Source: a virus. Taken from it: a DNA stretch of 64,000 bases. The stretch lies in IMG/VR virus record IMGVR_UViG_3300027736_000001, positions 1 to 64,000 of that record; one strand, given 5' to 3'. A model generated the notes under the pieces. The model ran no database searches. It saw only the letters and a program-made list of their open reading frames with translations, and was not told where the DNA came from. Shown piece after piece: positions 49,883-58,918 of the stretch. Made by a program: the position numbers and the translations under genes. Within the stretch, counting starts at the first letter, position 1; each line of letters starts with the position of its first letter.

Positions 49883-50174
49883 AAAAACGGCTTTTGCCCT
49901 TTTGCCCATTCTGTTCACCTGTGTCGTGTACCTGATGAATGCCCTCTCCACCCTGGCGCATGAGGTGACCATCCTGAACAACAAGATCAGTCTGGTGGTG
50001 ACCTCAGACAATAAGCAGGCCAGCAACACTGGAGCGGAGCTTGCCCGCGAGAAATTGCGCCAAGACTTGGAAAAAGAAGTGCAAAAAAACCGGGATGACA
50101 TTCAAGTCAACCGGATGCACATCGCCATTCTTGAAGAAAAAATTGGTGTCACTCAACGCATAAAAGGAAAATAA
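49845..50174 (+). CDS. Membrane protein with coiled coil, possible spanin-like or holin partner
   Basis: 109 residues from ATG 49845, with AAAGGAAAAAAG. One membrane segment (FALLPILFTCVVYLMNAL) and a long predicted coiled coil (REKLRQDLEKEVQKNRDDI). No lipobox-bearing partner is visible, so a spanin pair is not proven. Part of a lysis-region set of membrane proteins. Confidence 0.6.
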   Translation: MTEKLEAKSALIEKTAFALLPILFTCVVYLMNALSTLAHEVTILNNKISLVVTSDNKQASNTGAELAREKLRQDLEKEVQKNRDDIQVNRMHIAILEEKIGVTQRIKGK

Positions 50175-50680
50175 TGCTCACTCTATTCTCATCCCTCATC
50201 AGCTTCCTGATGGGCGGACTCCCAAAAATCCTTGAGTTCTTCCAAGACCGGGCCGACAAGAAGCATGAGTTGGCGCTTGCCGCCATGCAGACAGAGCGGG
50301 AACTGACGCTAAAGAAAGCTGGCCTGGAGGCACAGGAACGCATTGAGCATATCCAGACCGAGCAGATTCAGATCAACGCAGAGGTCACCAATGCTCAGAC
50401 CGCAATGCAGGAGCGCCAAGCCCTGTATGCACACGATATAGCCTTGGGCCAAGGGGCCAGCACTTGGGTTATCAATATGCGTGCGGCCACCAGAAGCGTC
50501 ATCACTTACGGCATGTTTGTGATGTTCATGTTTGTTGAGATTTTTGGCTTCTATTACGCTTGGCATACAAATGTGGCCTTTGATGTGGCGATCAACCAGC
50601 TTTGGGATGATGAAACACAAATCATCTGGAGTTGTATCGTGAGCTTCTGGTTTGGCGGTCAGGCGTTTAAATCAAAATGA
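50174..50680 (+). CDS. Probable holin (GTA-type three-helix family)
   Basis: 168 residues: an amphipathic/hydrophobic N-terminal start (MLTLFSSLISFLMGGLPKIL), a charged helical middle (about 27-90), then two C-terminal hydrophobic segments (SVITYGMFVMFMFVEIFGFYY; IIWSCIVSFWFGG). This matches the GTA holin layout I know. It directly precedes the endolysin and overlaps it by 4 bp. Confidence 0.7.
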   Translation: MLTLFSSLISFLMGGLPKILEFFQDRADKKHELALAAMQTERELTLKKAGLEAQERIEHIQTEQIQINAEVTNAQTAMQERQALYAHDIALGQGASTWVINMRAATRSVITYGMFVMFMFVEIFGFYYAWHTNVAFDVAINQLWDDETQIIWSCIVSFWFGGQAFKSK

Positions 50681-51153
50681 ACGTCAGCCCAGAGGCCATC
50701 AAGGTCATCTGCCACCATGAGGGCATTCGGTATAAACCCTACCGCTGCCCGGCAAAGCTCTGGACTGTGGGCGTGGGCCACGTTTTGTACCCCGAACAAG
50801 GCAAGCTAAAAATTGAAGACCGGGATGGATTTGCCCTGCGCCCGGAAGACAACAGACAATTCACCAAGGAAGAAGTAGATGGGATTCTCAGGTTTGATCT
50901 TGCAAGGTTCGAGCGTGGAGTTGTTCAGTTTTGCCCCGTTCCTCTTACACAAGGCATGTATGATGGCCTTGTTAGCTTTAGTTTTAATGTCGGTCTTGGA
51001 ACACTCCAGCGTTCAACGCTTCGTCAAAAGCTGCTTCGGGGCGATAAAGCGGGCGCTGCGGAAGAACTCTTGAAGTATTGCATGGCTGGTGGGAAAATAC
51101 TCAAAGGGCTGCAAAACCGTCGGATTGACGAACGCGCCATGTTCTTGTCATAG
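50677..51153 (+). CDS. Endolysin, GH24 lysozyme family
   Basis: 158 residues. Triad spacing E-8-C-5-T, as in P21-like endolysins: Glu15 in HHEGIRY, Cys24 in YRCP and Thr30 in TVGVGH. Cleaves peptidoglycan at the end of infection. No signal peptide or SAR sequence, so it depends on the holin for release. Confidence 0.9.
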   Translation: MNVSPEAIKVICHHEGIRYKPYRCPAKLWTVGVGHVLYPEQGKLKIEDRDGFALRPEDNRQFTKEEVDGILRFDLARFERGVVQFCPVPLTQGMYDGLVSFSFNVGLGTLQRSTLRQKLLRGDKAGAAEELLKYCMAGGKILKGLQNRRIDERAMFLS

Positions 51154-51161
51154 GAATCGAA

Positions 51162-53639
51162 ATGCCCTTACAGAAACTTGCATTCAGGCCGGGAACCAAC
51201 CGAGAAAGCACCAACTACGCCAATGAAGGCGGTTGGTATCAAACCAACAAGGTGCGCTTTCGTTCGGGCCAACCAGAGAAAATTGGCGGCTGGGATAGAG
51301 ATGCGGGGGCTTTGTCTACTGATGTTGCCGGAGTAAGCACTGCAATTGTTTATCCCACCACAGGCGTGTTGTGGGGTGTTGTGCGTTCCATGTGGAACTG
51401 GATAACGTTGTCTAGCTTTAACTTGCTGGCTCTTGGCTCCAGTCTTAAATACTATATACAGAGTAGCCCTGGTGGCAACTTCTTTGATGTGACGCCTATA
51501 CGGGCTACTTCGGGGGTGGGTGGGGCTACATTTGCGGCAACCACAGGGTCATCGACCATCACAGTAACTGACGCAGGGCACGGCGCTCAGACTGGGGACT
51601 TTGTAACTTTCAGTGGAGCAGTGAGTCTTGGTGGCAACGTAACCGCGCTTATTCTCAATGCTGAATTTCAAATCACATATCTCTCTTCAAGCACATACAG
51701 CATTACGGTATCTGTTGTAGCTACAGCAGGAGATTCAGGAAATGGCGGGGGCTCGGTGTTAGCCACGTATCAAGCCACGACTGGGGGTGCTACGTACACG
51801 TTTGGTACGGGTTGGGGCGCTGGTGGGTGGGGCGGCTCTAATGGACCGTCAGTTACAACAACACTAACAGGCGCATTGGCTACTGTTGGTAACAGCATAC
51901 TCTCTGCATCAATAAGCAGTTCTGTTACCACGATAGGCGTTGCCAGTACGGCAACTCTTGCGGCTTCGGGTAGTGTCTTAATTGACAGCGAGATCATTTC
52001 TTACACAGGGGTAACCGCTACAACTTTGACGGGCTGTACACGGGGGGCAAGCGCTACTGTTGCCGCTTCGCATCCTTCGGCTACGGGCGTTATCCAGTAC
52101 TCCACAGTAACAATCAACGTCACATCCACAACAGGCTTCTCTGCTTCTGGTACTTTTAGTGTCACTGGAGAAGTGATTTCTTACACTGGGGTAACTGCTA
52201 CAACCTTTACCGGGTGTGTACGCGGGTACGCAGGGTTTGTAACGACACACGCTATTGCAGACAGTGTTCGTCAGTATGCAGCTTCTGCCACCGGGTGGGG
52301 AGTTGCGGCTACAACAGGAATTGGAATTCAGCTACGAACATGGAGCCAGTCAAACTTTGGTGAAGACCTTGTGTTTAATGCGCGTGGCGGTCCCTTGTAC
52401 TACTGGGAAGTTAACAACAATCCCAATATTTTTGATCGGGGTGTGATAGTTCTTGCAGGTACGGGAGGGGTAGATGCTACGTGCCCATCTCTTGTCAACT
52501 ACGTACTGGTATCCGACGCATCTAGGTTTGTTATTGCTTTTGGCGCGAATGATCCAACTGGGGTGTATGCCACCGTTGCGCTTGATCCCATGCAAATTCG
52601 TTGGTCAAACCAAGAAGATTACAAAACCTGGACGCCTGCTATTACCAACCAAGCAGGGGATTACAGGCTTAGTCGTGGGTCTGCAATTATCACGGCCCAA
52701 CAAACTCGACAAGAGATTTTGGTGTTTACTGATGCGGCAATTTACTCCATGCAATATATTGGCCCACCCTACGTGTGGAGCTTCCAGATATTGGGTGACA
52801 ACATTTCCATTGCTGGCCCCAATGCTGTGGCAACCGCTACCAACATCACGTACTGGATGGGGTTAGACCAGTTCTACCAATACTCTGGTCGAGTAGATAT
52901 TTTGCCATCTACGCTGCGTGAATATGTATTTACCGACATCAACAGAACACAGTCTTTTCAGTTTGTGGCTGGAACCAATGAAGGCTACAACGAGGTCTGG
53001 TGGCAGTACTGCTCAACCAACTCCACCGTAATTGATCGGTATGTGATCTACAACTACAAAGACAATGTTTGGTATTACGGTGACTGGACAAACTACACGG
53101 GCACAGCTTACCAAGGGCGTACAGCATGGCTTGATAGTCCGTTGCGGTATTCTCCAATGGCGGTTGCCTATGGGTCTGCTGGCGGAAGTGAAAATGGTTT
53201 GTTGGTTTACCACGAAGACGGTGTAGATGACGGCACGGTTAATCCGCCTGTCCCAATTGTGGCCAATGTGCAGTCATCCGACTTTGACATTGGGGATGGC
53301 AACAACTTTGGGTTTGTGTGGCGCTTGATTCCTGATCTGACGTTTGACGGCTCTAACGTTAACCAGCCGACTGCGTATTTCACGGCACTTCCAAGAACTT
53401 TTCCTGGCGCGGCGTATGGGAACTCAAACGATCCGGCGGTGACCAGCACCCAGAACTACCAGAACCAGATCACGTACAACATACAGCAGTTCACTCAGCA
53501 GGTCTATGTACGGATTCGTGGACGGCAGATGGCGTTTAAAGTCAGTTCTGGCACTGCCGGATCAACGACAGACGGCTTGGGGGTGCAGTGGCAACTGGGC
53601 GCTCCTCGTATTGACATTCGTCCTGATGGGAGGAGATAA
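51162..53639 (+). CDS. Large tail/DNA-stabilisation protein
   Basis: 825 residues. Conserved start LAFRPGTNRESTNYANEGGW(Y) typical of podovirus tail/stabilisation proteins (P22 gp10 analogy). It carries two copies of the beta motif SEIISYTGVTATTxTGCxRG (about residues 275-350), also found in the adaptor at 36.9 kb. C-terminal beta-propeller-like repeats (WSNQEDYKTWTPAITNQAGDYRLS region). Probably the tail hub/nozzle. Confidence 0.75.
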   Translation: MPLQKLAFRPGTNRESTNYANEGGWYQTNKVRFRSGQPEKIGGWDRDAGALSTDVAGVSTAIVYPTTGVLWGVVRSMWNWITLSSFNLLALGSSLKYYIQSSPGGNFFDVTPIRATSGVGGATFAATTGSSTITVTDAGHGAQTGDFVTFSGAVSLGGNVTALILNAEFQITYLSSSTYSITVSVVATAGDSGNGGGSVLATYQATTGGATYTFGTGWGAGGWGGSNGPSVTTTLTGALATVGNSILSASISSSVTTIGVASTATLAASGSVLIDSEIISYTGVTATTLTGCTRGASATVAASHPSATGVIQYSTVTINVTSTTGFSASGTFSVTGEVISYTGVTATTFTGCVRGYAGFVTTHAIADSVRQYAASATGWGVAATTGIGIQLRTWSQSNFGEDLVFNARGGPLYYWEVNNNPNIFDRGVIVLAGTGGVDATCPSLVNYVLVSDASRFVIAFGANDPTGVYATVALDPMQIRWSNQEDYKTWTPAITNQAGDYRLSRGSAIITAQQTRQEILVFTDAAIYSMQYIGPPYVWSFQILGDNISIAGPNAVATATNITYWMGLDQFYQYSGRVDILPSTLREYVFTDINRTQSFQFVAGTNEGYNEVWWQYCSTNSTVIDRYVIYNYKDNVWYYGDWTNYTGTAYQGRTAWLDSPLRYSPMAVAYGSAGGSENGLLVYHEDGVDDGTVNPPVPIVANVQSSDFDIGDGNNFGFVWRLIPDLTFDGSNVNQPTAYFTALPRTFPGAAYGNSNDPAVTSTQNYQNQITYNIQQFTQQVYVRIRGRQMAFKVSSGTAGSTTDGLGVQWQLGAPRIDIRPDGRR

Positions 53640-53640
53640 C

Positions 53641-53967
53641 ATGGGCTTTAAAACCGTTACCCCACCGCGCCTGCCCTCGGCTCCAACTGAGTACAACGCT
53701 CAGTATCAAGAGCAATTTATGAATATCTTGCGGCTGTACTTTAACCAGATAAACGCCCCGCTGCCTGCAATATTTGCGTCTGCCGGAGTAGGGACTACCG
53801 GGGTGGTGGCGGGTTTAACTTTTGCCCAACCAAGTTCTACTACATCTGGACAGTTCGTTATCAGCTTACCCACGCAAGCCGACTTTGCCAACCTGCGTTC
53901 TGGTGACATTTACTACGATACTTCGGGCGGTGTGGCAACCAGCTACCCTTTGCGGATAAAAGCCTGA
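53641..53967 (+). CDS. Small tail structural protein
   Basis: 108 residues from ATG 53641, with GGGAGGAG upstream. PPRLPSAPTEYNAQYQEQFMNILRLYFNQINAP is a conserved pattern I recall from podovirus tail clusters. Probably helps join the hub and fibres. Confidence 0.7.
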   Translation: MGFKTVTPPRLPSAPTEYNAQYQEQFMNILRLYFNQINAPLPAIFASAGVGTTGVVAGLTFAQPSSTTSGQFVISLPTQADFANLRSGDIYYDTSGGVATSYPLRIKA

Positions 53968-54006
53968 CATGATACGATCAACCAACCCCCCATTTACGAG
54001 GCAAAA

Positions 54007-55659
54007 ATGAGCCTTCAACAAGCCGCACAACATCTCGCCGCCCAAGGGCGAGGCAAAGACACGACCTTGGTCCACATGACCCCCAACGAGGTTCGTGGGC
54101 TGCAACAAATTGCTATGGCCGCTGGGGGGTCTTTGACCATTAACCCTTCTACGGGTTTACCCGAAGCTGGGTTTCTTGAAGACATGTTGCCCATGATTAT
54201 TGGCGGTGGCTTGGCGGTTGCTACAGGCGGAACTTCGCTTGCTTTAACCCCCGGAATGATTGGCCTTGGGGTTGGTGGTATTCAAGCTTTGCGTACTGGC
54301 AACTTGATGGATGGCGTTAAAGCAGGTTTAGGTGCTTATGGCGGCGCGGGGCTGGGCGCAGGGATGCTTGGTTTAGGTACTCAAGAATTGGGCACTCAAG
54401 CGGCACTTTCTGGCGGGAACGCCGCCCAAGCAGTTACCACGGCACAAGCAAGTCCGTTTGCCACTGCTGGTAAAGGCTTGGAGACTATGTTTGGCGGTGG
54501 TAACACCGCAGCGGGTGCTTCTGGTTTAAGTGCCGGAGTTGATGCTATGGGCGGTATTTCGGGTCTTGCCAAGTCTGGGTTGGCAGGGTTAGCCCCCATG
54601 ATGATGCACGAATCAGAAGCCCCACCCCCTGTAACCCCCGACAAAGATATGGGTCAGCGGTATTCCTACAGCGCAGGGCCGACTACGCCGTTCCCGCAGC
54701 CCAACGTACCACGGGCTGGGTCTCCAGAGCAGTTCCAAAGCTTTGGCAGAGAGCAACGCTACTTCACTCCGGGCTACACCAAAATTGGTGCAGACCAAGC
54801 CAAATCGTTATACGGGTTTGCCGAAGGTGGAGAAACCACAATTAAATACGATCCGGGCAAACAACAGTACGAGGCCATCAAACAAGGTCAGAGTCGTAGC
54901 CCAACCACTCAGGAATTGGTAGACGCCGGAAATGGCGGCGGTGGCGGTGGCGGTGGTGGCGGTGGTAGTTCTACTGGCTCTTCTAGTTCTTCTAGTTCTT
55001 CTGGCTATGGAGATTTTGGCATGGGCGCAATTGGCGCAGGCCAAGCCCTGTCGGGTTACGGTTCCATGTTGGGTGGTTTGGCTCCTGGCGGTATGTTGGC
55101 GGGTTTGATCGGTGCTGGGATGCTGGCTCATGGTATTGGGCAATTGGGGGAAGCGGAAGGCGCGGCAGCAACTATGGGCGGTGTTGCCGATAGCAGTGGA
55201 AGTTATGGCGGCAGTGCTGCTGGCGATGCGGCCATAGGTGGTTGGGGCGGTGGTGAGGGTGGCGCTGAAGGCGGTGGCGATGCTGGCGGTGGAGGCGGTG
55301 GAGGCGGCGATGCTGGCGGTGGCGGGGAGGCTCATGGTGGTTTGATGCACGCCTATGCTGCCGGTGGCGGATATAACCTCGGCGATTACTCCGATGGTGG
55401 CCGACTGCTTCGTGGCCCCGGAGATGGCGTGTCTGACTCTATTCCTGCCACAATCGGTAAAAAACAACCTGCTCGTTTAGCCGACGGTGAATTTGTGGTG
55501 CCTGCACGTATCGTGTCCGAGTTGGGCAATGGCTCGACCGAAGCAGGTGCGCGTAAGTTGTACGCAATGATGAATAGAGTTCAATCGGCCCGTGGCAAAA
55601 CTGTGGGCAATGGCAAGGTTGCCAAAAACAGCCGAGCCGAACGCTTTTTGCCAGCATGA
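54007..55659 (+). CDS. Probable ejection protein with hydrophobic N-terminal region
   Basis: 550 residues. N-terminal Gly/Ala-rich hydrophobic region (about 55-130), a Gly-run and Ser-run linker (about 300-335), another Gly/Ala region, and a conserved C-terminus with DGVSDSIPATIGKKQPARLADGEFVVPARIVSELGNGST. That C-terminal block is one I recall from phage virion proteins that carry a tail-tip or membrane-interacting function. A role in DNA ejection is likely. Confidence 0.65.
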   Translation: MSLQQAAQHLAAQGRGKDTTLVHMTPNEVRGLQQIAMAAGGSLTINPSTGLPEAGFLEDMLPMIIGGGLAVATGGTSLALTPGMIGLGVGGIQALRTGNLMDGVKAGLGAYGGAGLGAGMLGLGTQELGTQAALSGGNAAQAVTTAQASPFATAGKGLETMFGGGNTAAGASGLSAGVDAMGGISGLAKSGLAGLAPMMMHESEAPPPVTPDKDMGQRYSYSAGPTTPFPQPNVPRAGSPEQFQSFGREQRYFTPGYTKIGADQAKSLYGFAEGGETTIKYDPGKQQYEAIKQGQSRSPTTQELVDAGNGGGGGGGGGGGSSTGSSSSSSSSGYGDFGMGAIGAGQALSGYGSMLGGLAPGGMLAGLIGAGMLAHGIGQLGEAEGAAATMGGVADSSGSYGGSAAGDAAIGGWGGGEGGAEGGGDAGGGGGGGGDAGGGGEAHGGLMHAYAAGGGYNLGDYSDGGRLLRGPGDGVSDSIPATIGKKQPARLADGEFVVPARIVSELGNGSTEAGARKLYAMMNRVQSARGKTVGNGKVAKNSRAERFLPA

Positions 55660-56060
55660 AAATTGAAGCCGTAGATACTGGGCACGTCCATCAGGTTTGG
55701 CCGATGGTTGAGGGCTTTATTGACTCTGCGCTCAAGTTTTCCAAAGGGGACTACGATACCCAAGCTGCTAAAGTACTTGTATCTACCGGCCAATGGTCGT
55801 TGCTTGTTGCCGTAAATGACGAAGGCGTACAAGGCGCGGCAACCGTATCTTTTTATAACCGCCCGAATGATCGGGTTGCTTTCATCACTGCTATTGGCGG
55901 CAAACTAATCAGCAGCCCAGAAACTTTTGCGCAATTGAAACAAGTTTTGTCCCGATATGGGGCAACTTGTATTGAAGGCGCAGCCCGTGATTCGATTGCT
56001 CGTCTGTGGACACGCTACGGGTTTTCGGAAAAATACAAAATTGTTGGGGTCAGCATATGA
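55656..56060 (+). CDS. GNAT-like acetyltransferase fold protein
   Basis: 134 residues. FITAIGGKLISSP, then FAQLKQVLSRYGATCIEG and RDSIARLWTRYGFSEKYKIVG match the C-terminal part of GNAT enzymes (A-motif-like region weak). It lies between ejection-type genes, overlapping both by 4 bp, so it may be packaged or modify virion/host proteins. Whether acetyl-CoA binding is intact cannot be said. Confidence 0.65.
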   Translation: MKIEAVDTGHVHQVWPMVEGFIDSALKFSKGDYDTQAAKVLVSTGQWSLLVAVNDEGVQGAATVSFYNRPNDRVAFITAIGGKLISSPETFAQLKQVLSRYGATCIEGAARDSIARLWTRYGFSEKYKIVGVSI

Positions 56061-58915
56061 ACTACTCTCGTCGTCAGCTTTATGCAGTAGGTGAACTTTT
56101 GGGCGAGTGCGTAACTCGCAAAGAAGGTGGTCGTGTCATTTACGGCGGTGGCGGTTCTGGCGGTGGTGGCGGCACTCCTTCACAAACAACTCAAATTACT
56201 GAATTGCCTGAGTGGGCACGGGGGTACGCCAAAGACACGCTAGCCAAAACATCAGCGTTGACGGACATTAACCAGAATCCATATAAAACCTACGATGCAA
56301 ACCGCATTGCTGGGTTCTCTCCGTTGCAGCAACAAGCCATGACACAAGCCGGAAACATGGGTACTGCTCCTCAGTTGGATACCGCCTCTGGGTTGGCTGG
56401 GTTGGCTGGCCAACGGGCTATGGGGACGAGCTATAACGCGGGACGGTTTGGTAATCAATTTCAAGCACCTGCTGCCTATCAGGCTGGGCAATTCAACGCC
56501 CAACAAGTCAATGCACCTGGACTACAAGATTATCAGATGCAAGGGCCGTCAGATGTAAATGCGCCTGGGCTACAACAATATAAGATGGACCCAGCCCAAC
56601 AAGTAGGCACGCAAGACTACACAGGCTCAAACGTCAGCCAGTACATGAACCCCTACATGCAGAATGTGGTGGATATTCAGCAGCGCGAAGCCCAACGCCA
56701 AGCCGACATTGCTGGAACTCAACGTGGTGCCCAGGCAGCTAGGTCAGGGGCATTTGGCGGTTCTCGTGCGGCCATTATGGATGCAGAAGCTGCACGTAAC
56801 TTGGCTACCCAAAAGGGCGACATTCAAGCATCCGGGCAGAACGCCGCGTTTCAAAACGCTCAGCAGCAATTCAACGCCCAGCAACAGGCCAATCTGCAAG
56901 CGCAGCAAGCTAACCAAGGCGCGGGCCTTACGGTTGGACAACAGAATCTTGGCGCTCAATTGGGCATACAACAACTGGGCGCAGGGCAAAATCTTCAGTC
57001 TCAGCTTGCTAATCAGCAGATGGGCTACAACGTACGCCAGCAAAATCTTGGTGCGCAGTTACAAACTCAACAACTTGGCGCTGGGCAAAACCTCCAGGCA
57101 CAGTTGGCCAATCAACAGCAAGGCATGGCCGCGCAACAATTGGGGGAACAGTCTCGGCAGTTTGGCGCTGGTCAAGGCATGACTGCTGCTCAGCAACGCG
57201 CACAGTATGGGCTATCAGGCCAACAACTTGGCGAACAATCTCGTCAGTACGGCGCTGGTCTGGGTATGCAAGGCTTGCAAACCGGCTTGCAAGCTGCGGG
57301 GCAGTTGGGGCAATTGGGTGGCCAACAGTTTGCCCAAGGTATGGATATCAACAAGCTGCAAAATGCTTACGGCACACAACAGCAAGCGTTGGAACAGCAG
57401 GGTTTGAGTCAGTCGTATCAAGACTTCTTGAATCAGCAGAACTACCCGTACAAACAGTTGGGCTTCATGTCTGACATTTTGCGCGGTACGCCTACGGGTT
57501 CGTCGTCTGTTACACAGATGTACCAAGCTCAGCCCGGTGGGTTGCAGCAGTTGGCGGGTTTAGGTATGGGCGCTTATGGCGTTAGCCAGTTGATGAAGGC
57601 TGACGGCGGTTTTGTGCATGAGTATGCTGATGGTGGCTCGGTCACAAGTGATTACAACACCGCCGACATCATTGACAAACTGAGCGATCAGCAATTGCAA
57701 GCAGCCCGGCAAAATGCGCAGGCCCGCAAAGACATGGGCACGCTTGAACTCATCGACGAGGAACTAGCACAAAGGGCTTCCGATCGTGGCGGCATGTCTG
57801 CTGCGTTTAACCAGCTTCCCCCCAATGCGCAAGAGAATATGTACAAGGCTGCAAACGGCGGTATCGTAGCCTTTGCTGGTGGTGGGTCTTATGGGAAACA
57901 GGCTCAAGAAGCCATTTCTGGTCTGAGTGGAATGTCGCTTACTACTCCAACGCCCGAAGAATACGAACAAGGCGTGAACGCCCGTATGCCGTTCATTGAG
58001 AAAATGTATGGCGCAGATACTTTGGCCCCGTATTTGGCTGAGACTAAAGCTGAACGGGAGAAGTTAAGGAGCGGTAAAGACGTAGATGAAGCCAAAGGTC
58101 TCGGCGCGTTGTTGGCTGCGGCCAAGATGATTAGCGCCCCCAACATATACCAAGGCGCTGGAGGCGCAATTGAAGCGTTTACTGGCGAAGTTGCCCGAGT
58201 CAAGAAAGACAACAAAGAGGCTGAGCGTTTGTTGCGTTCTTCTGAGATTCAATTGGCTACTGCCGCACAAGCCCGTAAAGAAGGCATGACTAGCAAAGCT
58301 ATGTCGTTGCAAGACAAGGCCGAAACCAAAGAAATGGAAGCCCAAAAACTTAGAGTCGGCGTGCAAGAAAAGACCGCTCAATTGCTGGGTGGTCTGGCTC
58401 AATCTGAAATGACTGCTCAAAGCCATTTGCAAGCTGCGGGTATCTCTGCAAACAAACCCACGGACTTAGCTCGTCAAACGGACATTGTGTATCAAGGGAT
58501 GCTCGAAGCTGGAGCACCTGCTAACAAACAGACGCTGGCCAAAGCTGCTGCTCAAGCCGCAAGTGATCTTGGTCGGTATCCAGGTGAAGCTCGTGCTGCC
58601 GCTGCGCAAGAAGGGCAGAAAGCAAAAGATAGAAAAGCAGCCATAGAGGCATGGAATGATAATAAACTATCAGATAAAGAGTACAAAAATTTAAAGAAAG
58701 CCGACCCGGATCGGGCCGAAGCGTATCGAGATGCGTGGATTGAGCGGGAGATGGGCGTCGGTAAACCTGCCCCCCAAGGAGCCCCAACGCCAACACCAGC
58801 GCCAGTACGGGGAGCGCCTGCAACGCAAAGCGGTCCAAAACCGGGTACAGTACAACAGGGGTATCGTTATAAAGGCGGCGACCCTGCAAATCCATCAAGC
58901 TGGGAAAAGGTATAA
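56057..58915 (+). CDS. Large internal virion/ejection protein, Gln-rich
   Basis: 952 residues from ATG 56057 (MNYSRRQLYAVGELLGECV). Central repeats of QQNLGAQL-QQLGAGQNLQ and QLGEQSRQxGAG type (about 280-430) and a Q/N-rich composition suggest a long helical virion protein. C-terminal half helical with a basic end. Its place before the giant polyvalent protein fits P22/T7-type ejection proteins, which form a DNA channel. No enzyme motif seen. Confidence 0.7.
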   Translation: MNYSRRQLYAVGELLGECVTRKEGGRVIYGGGGSGGGGGTPSQTTQITELPEWARGYAKDTLAKTSALTDINQNPYKTYDANRIAGFSPLQQQAMTQAGNMGTAPQLDTASGLAGLAGQRAMGTSYNAGRFGNQFQAPAAYQAGQFNAQQVNAPGLQDYQMQGPSDVNAPGLQQYKMDPAQQVGTQDYTGSNVSQYMNPYMQNVVDIQQREAQRQADIAGTQRGAQAARSGAFGGSRAAIMDAEAARNLATQKGDIQASGQNAAFQNAQQQFNAQQQANLQAQQANQGAGLTVGQQNLGAQLGIQQLGAGQNLQSQLANQQMGYNVRQQNLGAQLQTQQLGAGQNLQAQLANQQQGMAAQQLGEQSRQFGAGQGMTAAQQRAQYGLSGQQLGEQSRQYGAGLGMQGLQTGLQAAGQLGQLGGQQFAQGMDINKLQNAYGTQQQALEQQGLSQSYQDFLNQQNYPYKQLGFMSDILRGTPTGSSSVTQMYQAQPGGLQQLAGLGMGAYGVSQLMKADGGFVHEYADGGSVTSDYNTADIIDKLSDQQLQAARQNAQARKDMGTLELIDEELAQRASDRGGMSAAFNQLPPNAQENMYKAANGGIVAFAGGGSYGKQAQEAISGLSGMSLTTPTPEEYEQGVNARMPFIEKMYGADTLAPYLAETKAEREKLRSGKDVDEAKGLGALLAAAKMISAPNIYQGAGGAIEAFTGEVARVKKDNKEAERLLRSSEIQLATAAQARKEGMTSKAMSLQDKAETKEMEAQKLRVGVQEKTAQLLGGLAQSEMTAQSHLQAAGISANKPTDLARQTDIVYQGMLEAGAPANKQTLAKAAAQAASDLGRYPGEARAAAAQEGQKAKDRKAAIEAWNDNKLSDKEYKNLKKADPDRAEAYRDAWIEREMGVGKPAPQGAPTPTPAPVRGAPATQSGPKPGTVQQGYRYKGGDPANPSSWEKV

Positions 58916-58918
58916 AGT

